From Chitinophagales bacterium (GTDB taxonomy: Bacteria; Bacteroidota; Bacteroidia; Chitinophagales; UBA2359): DNA of 5,544 bases. Location of the stretch: assembly GCA_020629595.1 (NCBI GenBank), contig JAHDDA010000054.1, forward strand, positions 6,156 to 11,699. The letters are read 5' to 3'. Made by a program: the position numbers and the translations under genes. The notes under the pieces were generated by a model that did not search any database, had not been told where the DNA came from, and worked only from the letters and a program-made list of their open reading frames with translations. Positions 1-5,544 of the stretch are shown piece after piece; position 1 is the stretch's first letter; each line of letters begins with the position of its first letter.

Positions 1-152
1 GTTGGTCTTGCGTAATCATTTCTTATGGCAACCAACAATGCTTCATTCCAATCTCTTGCGATTGTATGATTTTGCCCGTTTAATGAAAAATTTAAAAGTG
101 TACAGAATACTAAAAAAAACGAGCTGAAGAGAGTGTATATTTTTCGTTTCAT
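1..152 (-). CDS. Exported protein, N-terminal fragment; vanadium-dependent haloperoxidase/PAP2-like (partial, runs off window start)
   Basis: Reading the minus strand from ATG at 152-150 gives 50 complete codons and two further bases (AC, which must encode Thr). Residues 1-27 form a signal peptide: basic MKRK, a hydrophobic core rich in Phe and Leu, and a likely cut around NGQ (residues 25-27). The mature start contains ARDWNEALLVAIRNDYARP (residues 32-50), followed by Thr. From memory of the family, 'WNE.LL.AIRNDYARPTVHARNLFH' is the conserved opening of Bacteroidota exported proteins annotated as vanadium-dependent haloperoxidase or PAP2-superfamily phosphatase-like. The catalytic His/Arg/Lys region would lie outside the window, so the activity cannot be judged. 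The gene is divergent from the DUF3857 gene across a 218-base gap. A Cys at residue 17 is not in a proper lipobox, so a lipoprotein is unlikely. The coding frame is well supported; the family call is moderate. Confidence 0.6.
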   Translation of the reverse strand, partial: MKRKIYTLFSSFFLVFCTLLNFSLNGQNHTIARDWNEALLVAIRNDYARP

Positions 153-370
153 AATTATCATACAGCAACAATTTATATGCCACAATATAGTTTTAAAGAG
201 TTTGTGTTAAAAGGGTTACAAACAAATTGATAATTATTTACTTTTCTGTTTAAAAGTCAACTCATTTAATAATATGCCTTAATAATTCAAGCAACAAATA
301 CAATATTTGATTTATATTCACGCAAGCACTTTTAGGTTAATCATACTTCTTATTAGTTTGAAATTCTATT
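153..370. other. Divergent intergenic region between two exported-protein genes
   Basis: This very AT-rich gap must hold promoters for both divergent genes. On the plus strand the closest match to a Bacteroidota -7 box (TAnnTTTG) is TTAGTTTG at 353-360, ten bases before the ATG at 371, but no TTG lies at the expected upstream distance. No convincing match was found on the minus strand. A perfect 6-base inverted repeat (ACTTTT 240-245, AAAAGT 252-257) is too small to interpret in such AT-rich DNA. No RNA gene or further open frame is evident. Confidence 0.4.
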
Positions 371-2614
371 ATGGACTCAACATTTAATAAAACATACATA
401 TATTTTTCGTTTTATATAATTTTAATTACTTCAATTAACCTTTCAGCTCAACGTACTTTATATAAGAATTATAACCACATTTGGAGTAATAATGTTGGAG
501 GTTTTGAAAAAGTTAATAGTAAGTTCTTAGATAATGATGTGGTTTATCTAGAAAAAGAAACAGAATATGAAATTAGCAGACGTACTAAACCTGTTTCTGG
601 CAATATTGGAGGGTTTAGAAATAGAGGTACAACAATTAAAAATAGAATAGTTGCAAAAATTTTAACCGAAAAAGGGAAAGTAGAGTTTACCAATTTTTTA
701 TTACCTGAATCGATTAATAAATATACTTATGATTATGAAGGAATGGCGAGCCGACAAATTTCGTTCAACGACTTAAAACATTACGATCTTGAGGTTCAAT
801 ATTTTGCTGCACGAAAATTAAAAGAAAATGGAAAATTTGATAGGCTTGATATAAATGATGAGATAATTATTGAAAAGTTAGGTAAACTTGGCGAAGCTCA
901 TAGAAGTATTGAGTATTTATTTAAAATTGAAAATGTTGAAGTAGGTGAAGTTATTGAGGTAGTTTATGAAATTTTTGTTGAACAACCATTGGGTTATCCA
1001 ATTGATCCTAGTTTTAATGAAGAAATGACAGGTTTTTACGAAGCCCCCAGTTTTTATTACTGGTGGCGCTTGTTTTTCAATGATAAATATCCCATTCAAA
1101 AAAGTATAACAACTTTTAGCTTTTTTAATGAATTACACATTGAGTGGCAATATTTTAATAATGCCCAACCCGACACCATTATAAACACCAATACTTTTAA
1201 TAAACATATTTGGTATCATAATAATTTAGAAGCAAGTAATTTTGAATTAAATGAACACGCACATAAAAATTTACCAAATGTTTACTTATATTATCATAAC
1301 CTATTGTACGGACCAATTACTGAAGGTGGTAGCGTAGATTACCAACCATATACTTGGGAATTTTTATGCAGAAGTGTAATGCAGTTTAAAGGTGAAAATG
1401 ACGTATTAAGCTCTCAGTTCAGTTTGAAAGAAAGATTACTCAATAAATTTTTCGATAAACATAAAACTGAAAATATTAAACCTATTCAACATTTAAAAGC
1501 TATGCACAATGGAATTATAAATGATTTTACCTACAAGGATAATAAAAAATATTACTTTGGGCGAAGCATAGCTCTGTATGATACTGGCAGAAATTTAAAA
1601 AATTTGAATATTTATGAATTGAATAGATTTGATGTTTACGATGGCCTGTTACGGAGATTAAAACAAAACTATTATATGGTGTTTGTTCCTGATAAAAGAC
1701 TTGATGCAATTGATGAAGAAAGACCTATTGTTCCTGTAAATCCTTTAATTTTTTATGCCGTTCAGTTTGGGCAAAGTTTAGTGTATTTAATGCCTAAAAA
1801 TAATAGTACAGGGTATTATATTGATGAGTTACCTTTCTTTTTAGAAGGTCAAAAAGCCCTACTAATTAATCAAAGTGCGGTTTCTAAATTTGATGAACAC
1901 AATATTGTATTTGTGGATTTACCCGCAAGCACAGAAAAAGATAATTACAGAATAATTAGAGGAAAGGCTAAGGTAAACCTTGAACAAAAGAAACTTGAAG
2001 TAGAGGCACAGTTAAAATTATCGGGGCAATATTCTACACTTTTACGAAATTTTTATAATAATATTGAAGAACCACAATTAGCCAATAAAAATTATTACCA
2101 GCATTTTTATAAATGGGCAAAACCCAATAAAATAATTGAAAATAAAAAACTAAACGTAGAAGACACTTACCCTTTTAAAGCCGAAAAAACAGTAAAGTTT
2201 GATATTGAAAACAATATTACTTTAAAAAACGACAGTATTTATACCATAAATATTACAAAATGCTTGCAACATGTTTTTGATAAAAAACTAGCCAAAGCTA
2301 AAGAACGCAATTATTACTTCGATTTTAAAAAGCAAGACAATTTTACTTATTTATTTGAATTTGATGAAGAAGTTGTTTTACAAGAAGATGAAAACTCTAC
2401 AATAAATTTTTACCAAGAAGCAGACTTTGGCAAATACTACACGAAAATTGAGCAACTAAGCCCAACAAAAATTTTACTTGAAAGCAAACTTGAAATAAAA
2501 GAAGCGTTTGCTGAAAAAGCTGAATTATCTGCTTTGCGAGCTATTTATAGGCACATAAAATTATTGAATGAAAATTTAGATTTTAGCGTAAAATTGTTAA
2601 AAAATAACAATTAA
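371..2614 (+). CDS. Exported DUF3857-domain protein with degenerate transglutaminase-like domain
   Basis: A 747-residue protein with an N-terminal signal peptide (hydrophobic 9-24, likely cut after Ala26 in LSAQ), so periplasmic or surface-exposed. Residues ~55-290 read as a DUF3857-type beta-rich domain. Residues ~370-500 occupy the place of a transglutaminase core: helix 'IQHLKAMHNGIINDFTY' (372-388), 'FDVYDGLLRRL' (420-430), 'FGQSLVYL' (466-473) and 'GYYIDELPFF' (481-490). Residues ~525-740 resemble the DUF3858-like C-terminal beta domain. The protein has only two cysteines after the signal peptide (333, 631), neither where a catalytic Cys should be. The position of the expected His is Gln468; an Asp (485) remains. 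It is therefore probably a non-catalytic structural or binding protein, though its role is unknown. The ATG at 371 is preceded by an in-frame TGA at 359-361, which fixes the start. No Shine-Dalgarno is visible. The stop overlaps the stop of the convergent hydrolase gene. The frame is certain; domain naming is from pattern recognition. Confidence 0.8.
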   Translation: MDSTFNKTYIYFSFYIILITSINLSAQRTLYKNYNHIWSNNVGGFEKVNSKFLDNDVVYLEKETEYEISRRTKPVSGNIGGFRNRGTTIKNRIVAKILTEKGKVEFTNFLLPESINKYTYDYEGMASRQISFNDLKHYDLEVQYFAARKLKENGKFDRLDINDEIIIEKLGKLGEAHRSIEYLFKIENVEVGEVIEVVYEIFVEQPLGYPIDPSFNEEMTGFYEAPSFYYWWRLFFNDKYPIQKSITTFSFFNELHIEWQYFNNAQPDTIINTNTFNKHIWYHNNLEASNFELNEHAHKNLPNVYLYYHNLLYGPITEGGSVDYQPYTWEFLCRSVMQFKGENDVLSSQFSLKERLLNKFFDKHKTENIKPIQHLKAMHNGIINDFTYKDNKKYYFGRSIALYDTGRNLKNLNIYELNRFDVYDGLLRRLKQNYYMVFVPDKRLDAIDEERPIVPVNPLIFYAVQFGQSLVYLMPKNNSTGYYIDELPFFLEGQKALLINQSAVSKFDEHNIVFVDLPASTEKDNYRIIRGKAKVNLEQKKLEVEAQLKLSGQYSTLLRNFYNNIEEPQLANKNYYQHFYKWAKPNKIIENKKLNVEDTYPFKAEKTVKFDIENNITLKNDSIYTINITKCLQHVFDKKLAKAKERNYYFDFKKQDNFTYLFEFDEEVVLQEDENSTINFYQEADFGKYYTKIEQLSPTKILLESKLEIKEAFAEKAELSALRAIYRHIKLLNENLDFSVKLLKNNN

Positions 2615-3600
2615 AAAACAAACTCCTCACCTACAGCTAGGTTGGCTAACTTTCCATTCAATTTACCAGAATCTTCTAATTTTTTTAAAATATTTATTGG
2701 TTCAGAAATAGGCTCATCACTTAAATCGTAAGTGCCGTAGTGCATTGGAATAAAAGTTTTTGCACCCAAATCATTAAAAGCCTGCACTGCTTCTTGTGGG
2801 CTTGTATGCGAACTTTGCATTATTACTTTAGGTTTGTATGCACCTACGCCTAAAATTGCAATATCTGGCTCTCCTAAAACATTTTTAATTTCTTTGTAAT
2901 GTTCGCCATAAGCCGAATCACCACCAAAGTAAATTTTCTTGCCATTGGCTTCAAACATATAACTTCCCCAAAGTTCCCAATTAAAATCGTTAATATTTCT
3001 TCTATTCCAATGAATTGAGGGCAAAAAACTAACTTTTACTTTTTCAACCATTGTAAATTGCTGATACCAGCCCGCTTCTTGAATTATGGCATTGGGAAAT
3101 TTATTTTTTATTAATCCACCTATTTTCAGAGGTGTTAAAAAAGGCGTTTCAGGATTGTGGCGTACAACTTTTTTTAAACTTGGAAAATCTAAATGATCCC
3201 GATGCCCATGCGAATAAACAATAAAATCTAATGGTGCTAAAGAAGCATAATTACAAGGAATACCCACCATTCGGCGAAGTGTAAAAATGTTTCCTAAACA
3301 AGGGTCGGTTAAAAAATTTACACCATTTAATCGAATAAAAAAGCTAGCGTGCCCTAGCCATACAATCATATCTTCGGTTTTGGTAGCAAAATCATTGTTA
3401 TGAATTAGTTTAAGCCTAAATTTATCATTTTTCTTTTCAAGACGTTGAGGATTGCCTTCTTTTTTCCATTGAATAGCATCTTTAAAACCAGGTTGCTTGC
3501 GTGGTTTTTGATTATAAAATCTATTGTTGGCAAATTTATTTCCTTCAAAATTAGGATTTATTGTTGGCAATTCAGGATTATTAATATATTCAAACTCCAT
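2611..3600 (-). CDS. MBL-fold metallo-hydrolase, NAPE-PLD/UlaG-like
   Basis: A 329-residue cytoplasmic protein (no signal peptide or membrane segment) of the metallo-beta-lactamase fold. Motifs in order: WLGHASFFIRLNGVNFLTDP (81-100) at the start of the domain; the metal motif SHGHRDHLD (130-138), giving His131, His133, Asp135 and His136; His197 in SIHWNRR; Asp228 in GGDSAYGEHY; SSHTSPQEA (263-271); and His287 in MHYGTYDL. These match the dinuclear zinc ligands known for N-acylphosphatidylethanolamine phospholipase D, and the tail 'GAYKP...H.SP.EA...MHYGT..LSDEP..EP' is typical of the NAPE-PLD branch. The site is complete, so an active hydrolase is expected. Substrate is not determined: a phosphodiester lipid is possible, but many bacterial relatives are uncharacterised and some are named UlaG-like. 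Residues 1-75 form a basic, Asn-rich lead-in seen in this branch. No Shine-Dalgarno precedes the ATG, and an in-frame stop lies at 3633-3631. It is convergent with the DUF3857 gene and divergent from the HExxH gene. Confidence 0.9.
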   Translation of the reverse strand: MEFEYINNPELPTINPNFEGNKFANNRFYNQKPRKQPGFKDAIQWKKEGNPQRLEKKNDKFRLKLIHNNDFATKTEDMIVWLGHASFFIRLNGVNFLTDPCLGNIFTLRRMVGIPCNYASLAPLDFIVYSHGHRDHLDFPSLKKVVRHNPETPFLTPLKIGGLIKNKFPNAIIQEAGWYQQFTMVEKVKVSFLPSIHWNRRNINDFNWELWGSYMFEANGKKIYFGGDSAYGEHYKEIKNVLGEPDIAILGVGAYKPKVIMQSSHTSPQEAVQAFNDLGAKTFIPMHYGTYDLSDEPISEPINILKKLEDSGKLNGKLANLAVGEEFVF

Positions 3601-3657
3601 ATTAAATTCAGAAAATTTTAAAAAGCGAATTTAAAAAATTAGTTGTAACATTGCTTT

Positions 3658-3996
3658 ATGATTATTGTTTTATCAAAGTTTCCAGTCTTCACAAAGTTAC
3701 CATTTCAGGCAATGGCTTTTTTCCCTTTTATTTTGGTAAAACATAAAAAGCTAAAGTTAGATAAATTTTTATTAAACCATGAAAAAATACATTTACGACA
3801 GCAAGCCGAACTATTAATCATATTTTTCTATTTGTTGTACATATTAGAGTTTTTATATCAACTTATAAGAAAAAGAAACGCAATGCAAGCGTATTATGCC
3901 ATTAGTTTTGAAAAAGAGGCTTACGAAAATGAATGTGATTTAACTTATTTAAAAAATAGAAAATGGTTTAGTAACTACAGGTATTTTGAAATTTGA
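3658..3996 (+). CDS. Small membrane-associated HExxH protein, putative minimal zinc metallopeptidase-like
   Basis: A 112-residue protein. Residues 10-27 are moderately hydrophobic (ending FFPFILVKHKK). Residues 40-51 read NHEKIHLRQQAE, a clear HExxH zinc-peptidase signature with His41, Glu42 and His45. Residues 52-70 form a strong hydrophobic helix (LLIIFFYLLYILEFLYQLI), followed by basic RKR. Residues 84-94 read FEKEAYENECD, which could supply the third (Glu) zinc ligand from Glu85 or Glu87, as in the gluzincin-type M48/M56 families. I recall similar short proteins as unnamed hypotheticals in Bacteroidota, but no function. It is far shorter than M48 or M56 peptidases and has at most one or two membrane segments, so it may be a minimal peptidase, a partner subunit or an inactive relative. 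The ATG has an in-frame stop shortly upstream (TAA 3646-3648), so the protein is not an obvious truncated fragment. It is divergent from the MBL hydrolase across 57 bases and converges on the zinc-finger gene. Confidence 0.8.
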   Translation: MIIVLSKFPVFTKLPFQAMAFFPFILVKHKKLKLDKFLLNHEKIHLRQQAELLIIFFYLLYILEFLYQLIRKRNAMQAYYAISFEKEAYENECDLTYLKNRKWFSNYRYFEI

Positions 3997-4022
3997 AGTT
4001 TCAGATTTTATCTTATCAAAAC

Positions 4023-4355
4023 TTACCTTGCACAACGCACACAAAGTGTACTTTCGGGTAAAAGCATAAGGCGTTTTTCTTGAATATTGTTTTTACAACG
4101 TGAGCATTTTCCAAACGCAGACTCATCAATTTTCTCAAAAGCCATTTCTAATTTTGTCAGTTTCATTTTTGCCATTCGTAAGCCTCTATCATTAATACTT
4201 TTATTATTTATAGCATCCATACGGCTTACTCTACCCAATGAATTTTCAGGTTTTATAGGCTGTGTTAAAACTTTTAGCTCCTCAATTTGAGCTTTAGTAT
4301 TATTTATTTCTTGCTCAATCTTTTGTTTAAGTGCTATTTTTTGTTCGCTAGTCAT
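4023..4355 (-). CDS. TraR/DksA-family C4 zinc-finger protein
   Basis: From ATG at 4355 this is a 110-residue protein. Residues 1-30 and ~52-78 are charged helices that would pair as the coiled coil of the DksA/TraR fold. The tip between them carries GRVSRMDAIN (41-50), a conserved stretch in short members of this family. The C-terminus is a four-cysteine zinc finger: CSRC (Cys84, Cys87) and CVRC (Cys105, Cys108), ending two residues later. Family members bind RNA polymerase through the secondary channel and alter initiation, in some cases together with ppGpp. It is shorter than E. coli DksA and may act alone. The frame also stays open upstream to ATG 4379 and TTG 4382, adding MFLLLNFD or MMFLLLNFD. 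I prefer 4355 because those codons overlap or abut a probable -7 box and the extra residues are hydrophobic, unlike the family. It is flanked by convergent and divergent neighbours, so it is probably monocistronic. Confidence 0.88.
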   Translation of the reverse strand: MTSEQKIALKQKIEQEINNTKAQIEELKVLTQPIKPENSLGRVSRMDAINNKSINDRGLRMAKMKLTKLEMAFEKIDESAFGKCSRCKNNIQEKRLMLLPESTLCVRCAR

Positions 4356-4379
4356 ATCAAAATTTAAAAGTAAAAACAT

Positions 4380-4410
4380 CAAAATGTATGCTAAGATTCA
4401 AAAAAAACAA
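4380..4410 (-). promoter_or_regulatory. Probable promoter of the TraR/DksA-family gene
   Basis: Read on the minus strand, TTG (4410-4408) is followed after exactly 19 bases by TACATTTTG (4388-4380). This resembles the Bacteroidota consensus TTG-N19-TAnnTTTG, with one extra base between TA and TTTG. Transcription would begin near 4375, giving a leader of about 20 bases before ATG 4355 and leaving the upstream TTG/ATG candidates at or above the transcript start. Confidence 0.35.
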
Positions 4411-4434
4411 TTCTTTTACCTAATTAAAAAACTA

Positions 4435-4442
4435 TACTTTTG
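4435..4442 (+). promoter_or_regulatory. Probable -7 promoter box of the LPG-synthase-like gene
   Basis: TACTTTTG matches the Bacteroidota -7 consensus TAnnTTTG exactly. It ends only seven bases before ATG 4450. No clear TTG lies 19 bases upstream (the stretch there is T-rich, TTCTTTTA at 4411-4418), so the call rests on one box. If it is used, the message would have almost no leader. Confidence 0.35.
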
Positions 4443-4449
4443 AAGCCAA

Positions 4450-5439
4450 ATGTCTAAAAAAATTCCAAAATATACCTTTAGAATTTTAAAAGTAATACTA
4501 ATTATCTTGCTATTTGGTGCAATTTACCAGCAACTTGCAGTAAAACACAATTTTTATGAAATCTTAGAAAACTTCGATCTTGGTTTCTCTTATTTTTCAT
4601 TTTTTTTGCTATCAATGGTGTTACTACTTATGCCAATTAACTTAAATATTGAGGCTTTAAAATGGCGAAAACTAATTCAAGTTATTGAGCAAATTCCCCA
4701 ATTAAAAGCATTTTGGGCAATTTGTACAGGCATAACATTATCTATGTTTACGCCCAATAGAATTGGGGAATTTGGTGGTAGGGTTTTATTACTACAAAAA
4801 GCATCAAAATTAGAAGGAGCAGCCATTTCTTTGGTTGGTAGTTTAAGTCAGTTAGTTGCCAGTTTTAGCATTGGTTTTGTGGGTTTATTAGGCTTTATCT
4901 TATTATTCAAAGTCTTTAGTTTTCAAGTTGGTGTTGCTATGTTAGGAACAGCTATTTTACTTATTGGATTACTTTCTTTTTTTTATTTTAATATTGGATT
5001 ATTGTATAATATTTTGGCAAAAAACACCTTTTTAAGCAAATACGCACAACATTTAAAACCAATTTTATCTTTTTCAAATAAGCTATTGGCTCAAGCCCTT
5101 TTCCTATCAATAATAAGGCATTTTGTGTTCAGCTTTCAATATATTCTGGTTTTTTGGCTTTTGGGTATTGGTATTGAAACCTCTTTTTTGTGTATGCTTA
5201 TATTAGTTCTAAGTATATTTTTTGTTCAAACAGTTTTTCCGTCTATTGCATTAATTGAGTTAGGTATTAGATCAAGTATTGCTATTTATTTTATGGAATA
5301 CATTGGTGCAAACCCATTAGAAGTTATTATTGCTTCCTTATTGCTTTGGTGTATAAATCTAATGTTGCCTTCCTTAATTGGACTATTGGTTCTAATGAAT
5401 ATTAATTTAAGAAAGCAAATATTCACTTCTAAAAATTAA
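4450..5439 (+). CDS. Lysylphosphatidylglycerol synthase transmembrane-family protein (flippase-like, stand-alone)
   Basis: A 329-residue integral inner-membrane protein with several hydrophobic helices (about 10-27, 47-65, 87-100, 125-152, 160-182, 214-238, 243-263, 268-283, 289-317). The family marker TPNRIGEFGGR (101-111) corresponds to the 'sPgRiGE' loop of the LPG-synthase_TM family (also called UPF0104/TIGR00374). The second marker region, PSIALIELGIRSSIAIYF (264-281), with Glu270, corresponds to the family's 'P...G.G..E' segment. There is no soluble aminoacyl-transferase domain: the protein ends about 12 residues after the last helix, so it cannot by itself be an MprF-type lysyl transferase. 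Family members of this shape are thought to move or help make lipids or lipid-linked sugars, but the substrate here is unknown. The ATG is fixed by an in-frame TGA at 4441-4443, and the next Met is at residue 56. It is divergent from the zinc-finger gene. Confidence 0.88.
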   Translation: MSKKIPKYTFRILKVILIILLFGAIYQQLAVKHNFYEILENFDLGFSYFSFFLLSMVLLLMPINLNIEALKWRKLIQVIEQIPQLKAFWAICTGITLSMFTPNRIGEFGGRVLLLQKASKLEGAAISLVGSLSQLVASFSIGFVGLLGFILLFKVFSFQVGVAMLGTAILLIGLLSFFYFNIGLLYNILAKNTFLSKYAQHLKPILSFSNKLLAQALFLSIIRHFVFSFQYILVFWLLGIGIETSFLCMLILVLSIFFVQTVFPSIALIELGIRSSIAIYFMEYIGANPLEVIIASLLLWCINLMLPSLIGLLVLMNINLRKQIFTSKN

Positions 5440-5463
5440 AGTTTTATTAAATTGTTAAACCCA

Positions 5464-5497
5464 TATATTTTTAAGCAATCGAAAGCGTTAAAATATA
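5464..5497. repeat. Imperfect inverted repeat downstream of the LPG-synthase-like gene
   Basis: Arms at 5464-5476 and 5485-5497 pair at 11 of 13 positions around an 8-base loop (AATCGAAA). The loop-closing pairs are GC. It lies 24 bases after the stop codon. There is no T-run on its plus-strand side, so it is not a classic intrinsic terminator, though it could be a transcript-end hairpin or an operator for whatever follows. The AT-rich composition means part of the pairing may be chance. Confidence 0.35.
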
Positions 5498-5522
5498 GTT
5501 CGTATATATAGAAACACATACA

Positions 5523-5544
5523 ATGTTTTATTCTCTTTTCAAAT
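5523..5544 (+). CDS. Possible start of another gene (partial, runs off window end)
   Basis: ATG at 5523 opens a frame encoding MFYSLFK before the window ends. It follows the previous stop by 83 bases. The only support is the spacing and an opening that would suit a membrane or exported protein; seven codons cannot establish a gene or a family. A competing minus-strand open frame covers the same bases. Confidence 0.2.

Noticed and set aside
1..152. Lipoprotein reading of the N-terminal fragment, based on Cys17
   Set aside because: The residues before Cys17 (LVF) do not form a lipobox, and a better ordinary cut site lies at residues 25-27.
240..257. Perfect 6-base inverted repeat with a 6-base loop in the divergent intergenic gap
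   Set aside because: Made almost only of A and T, and expected by chance in this composition.
917..1099. Minus-strand open frame of 60 codons inside the DUF3857 gene
   Set aside because: It lies wholly within a well-supported gene on the other strand and its translation resembles no protein family; it is a shadow.
1527..1709. Minus-strand open frame of 60 codons inside the DUF3857 gene
   Set aside because: Also an antisense shadow of the same gene, with no recognisable motif.
3646..3653. TAACATTG as a -7 box for the HExxH gene
   Set aside because: One mismatch to TAnnTTTG, no upstream TTG at the right spacing, and only four bases from the ATG.
3994..4026. Possible bidirectional terminator between the HExxH gene and the zinc-finger gene
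   Set aside because: Only a 6-base AAGTTT/AAACTT pairing with a loop of 17 bases; too weak to call.
4087..4290. Plus-strand open frame of 67 codons over the zinc-finger gene
   Set aside because: It is antisense to a clear TraR/DksA-family protein with an intact zinc finger, and its translation has no supporting features.
5436..5543. Minus-strand frame open from the window edge to a TAA overlapping the stop of the LPG-synthase-like gene
   Set aside because: About 35 codons with no start in view, no family motif, and within the length expected by chance in AT-rich DNA. The TTAA stop overlap resembles the one at 2611-2614, so it could be a gene tail, but the evidence is too thin.

Overview
The window looks like a stretch of chromosome from an AT-rich member of the Bacteroidota. 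Three things point there: exported proteins whose signal peptides end just before Gln ('SAQ', 'NGQ'), start codons with no visible Shine-Dalgarno sequence, and promoter-like boxes resembling the Bacteroidota TTG-N19-TAnnTTTG consensus. The gene families also fit: a DUF3857-type exported protein, a short TraR/DksA zinc-finger protein and a stand-alone LPG-synthase-type membrane protein. No phage, transposon, CRISPR, tRNA or rRNA signal was seen.

Layout: (1) 1-152, minus: the first 50 codons of an exported protein that resembles vanadium-dependent haloperoxidase/PAP2-like proteins. (2) 153-370: a divergent intergenic gap. (3) 371-2614, plus: a 747-residue exported DUF3857/transglutaminase-like protein in which the catalytic Cys and His appear to be lost. 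(4) 2611-3600, minus: a NAPE-PLD/UlaG-type metallo-beta-lactamase-fold hydrolase with a complete metal site; its stop codon overlaps the previous stop. (5) 3658-3996, plus: a 112-residue membrane-associated protein with an HExxH motif. (6) 4023-4355 (possibly to 4382), minus: a TraR/DksA-family C4 zinc-finger regulator. (7) 4450-5439, plus: a multi-pass membrane protein of the lysylphosphatidylglycerol-synthase transmembrane family. (8) 5440-5544: a short tail with an imperfect inverted repeat and perhaps the first codons of another gene.

The genes alternate strand all along the window (-,+,-,+,-,+), so no two neighbours can share an operon here and each is probably transcribed from its own promoter. 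There is a loose envelope/lipid theme: exported proteins, a NAPE-PLD-like hydrolase and an LPG-synthase-like membrane protein. The layout gives no evidence that they form one pathway. I do not see a convincing new multi-gene system. The most unusual items are the very small HExxH protein and the apparently catalytically dead transglutaminase-like domain.
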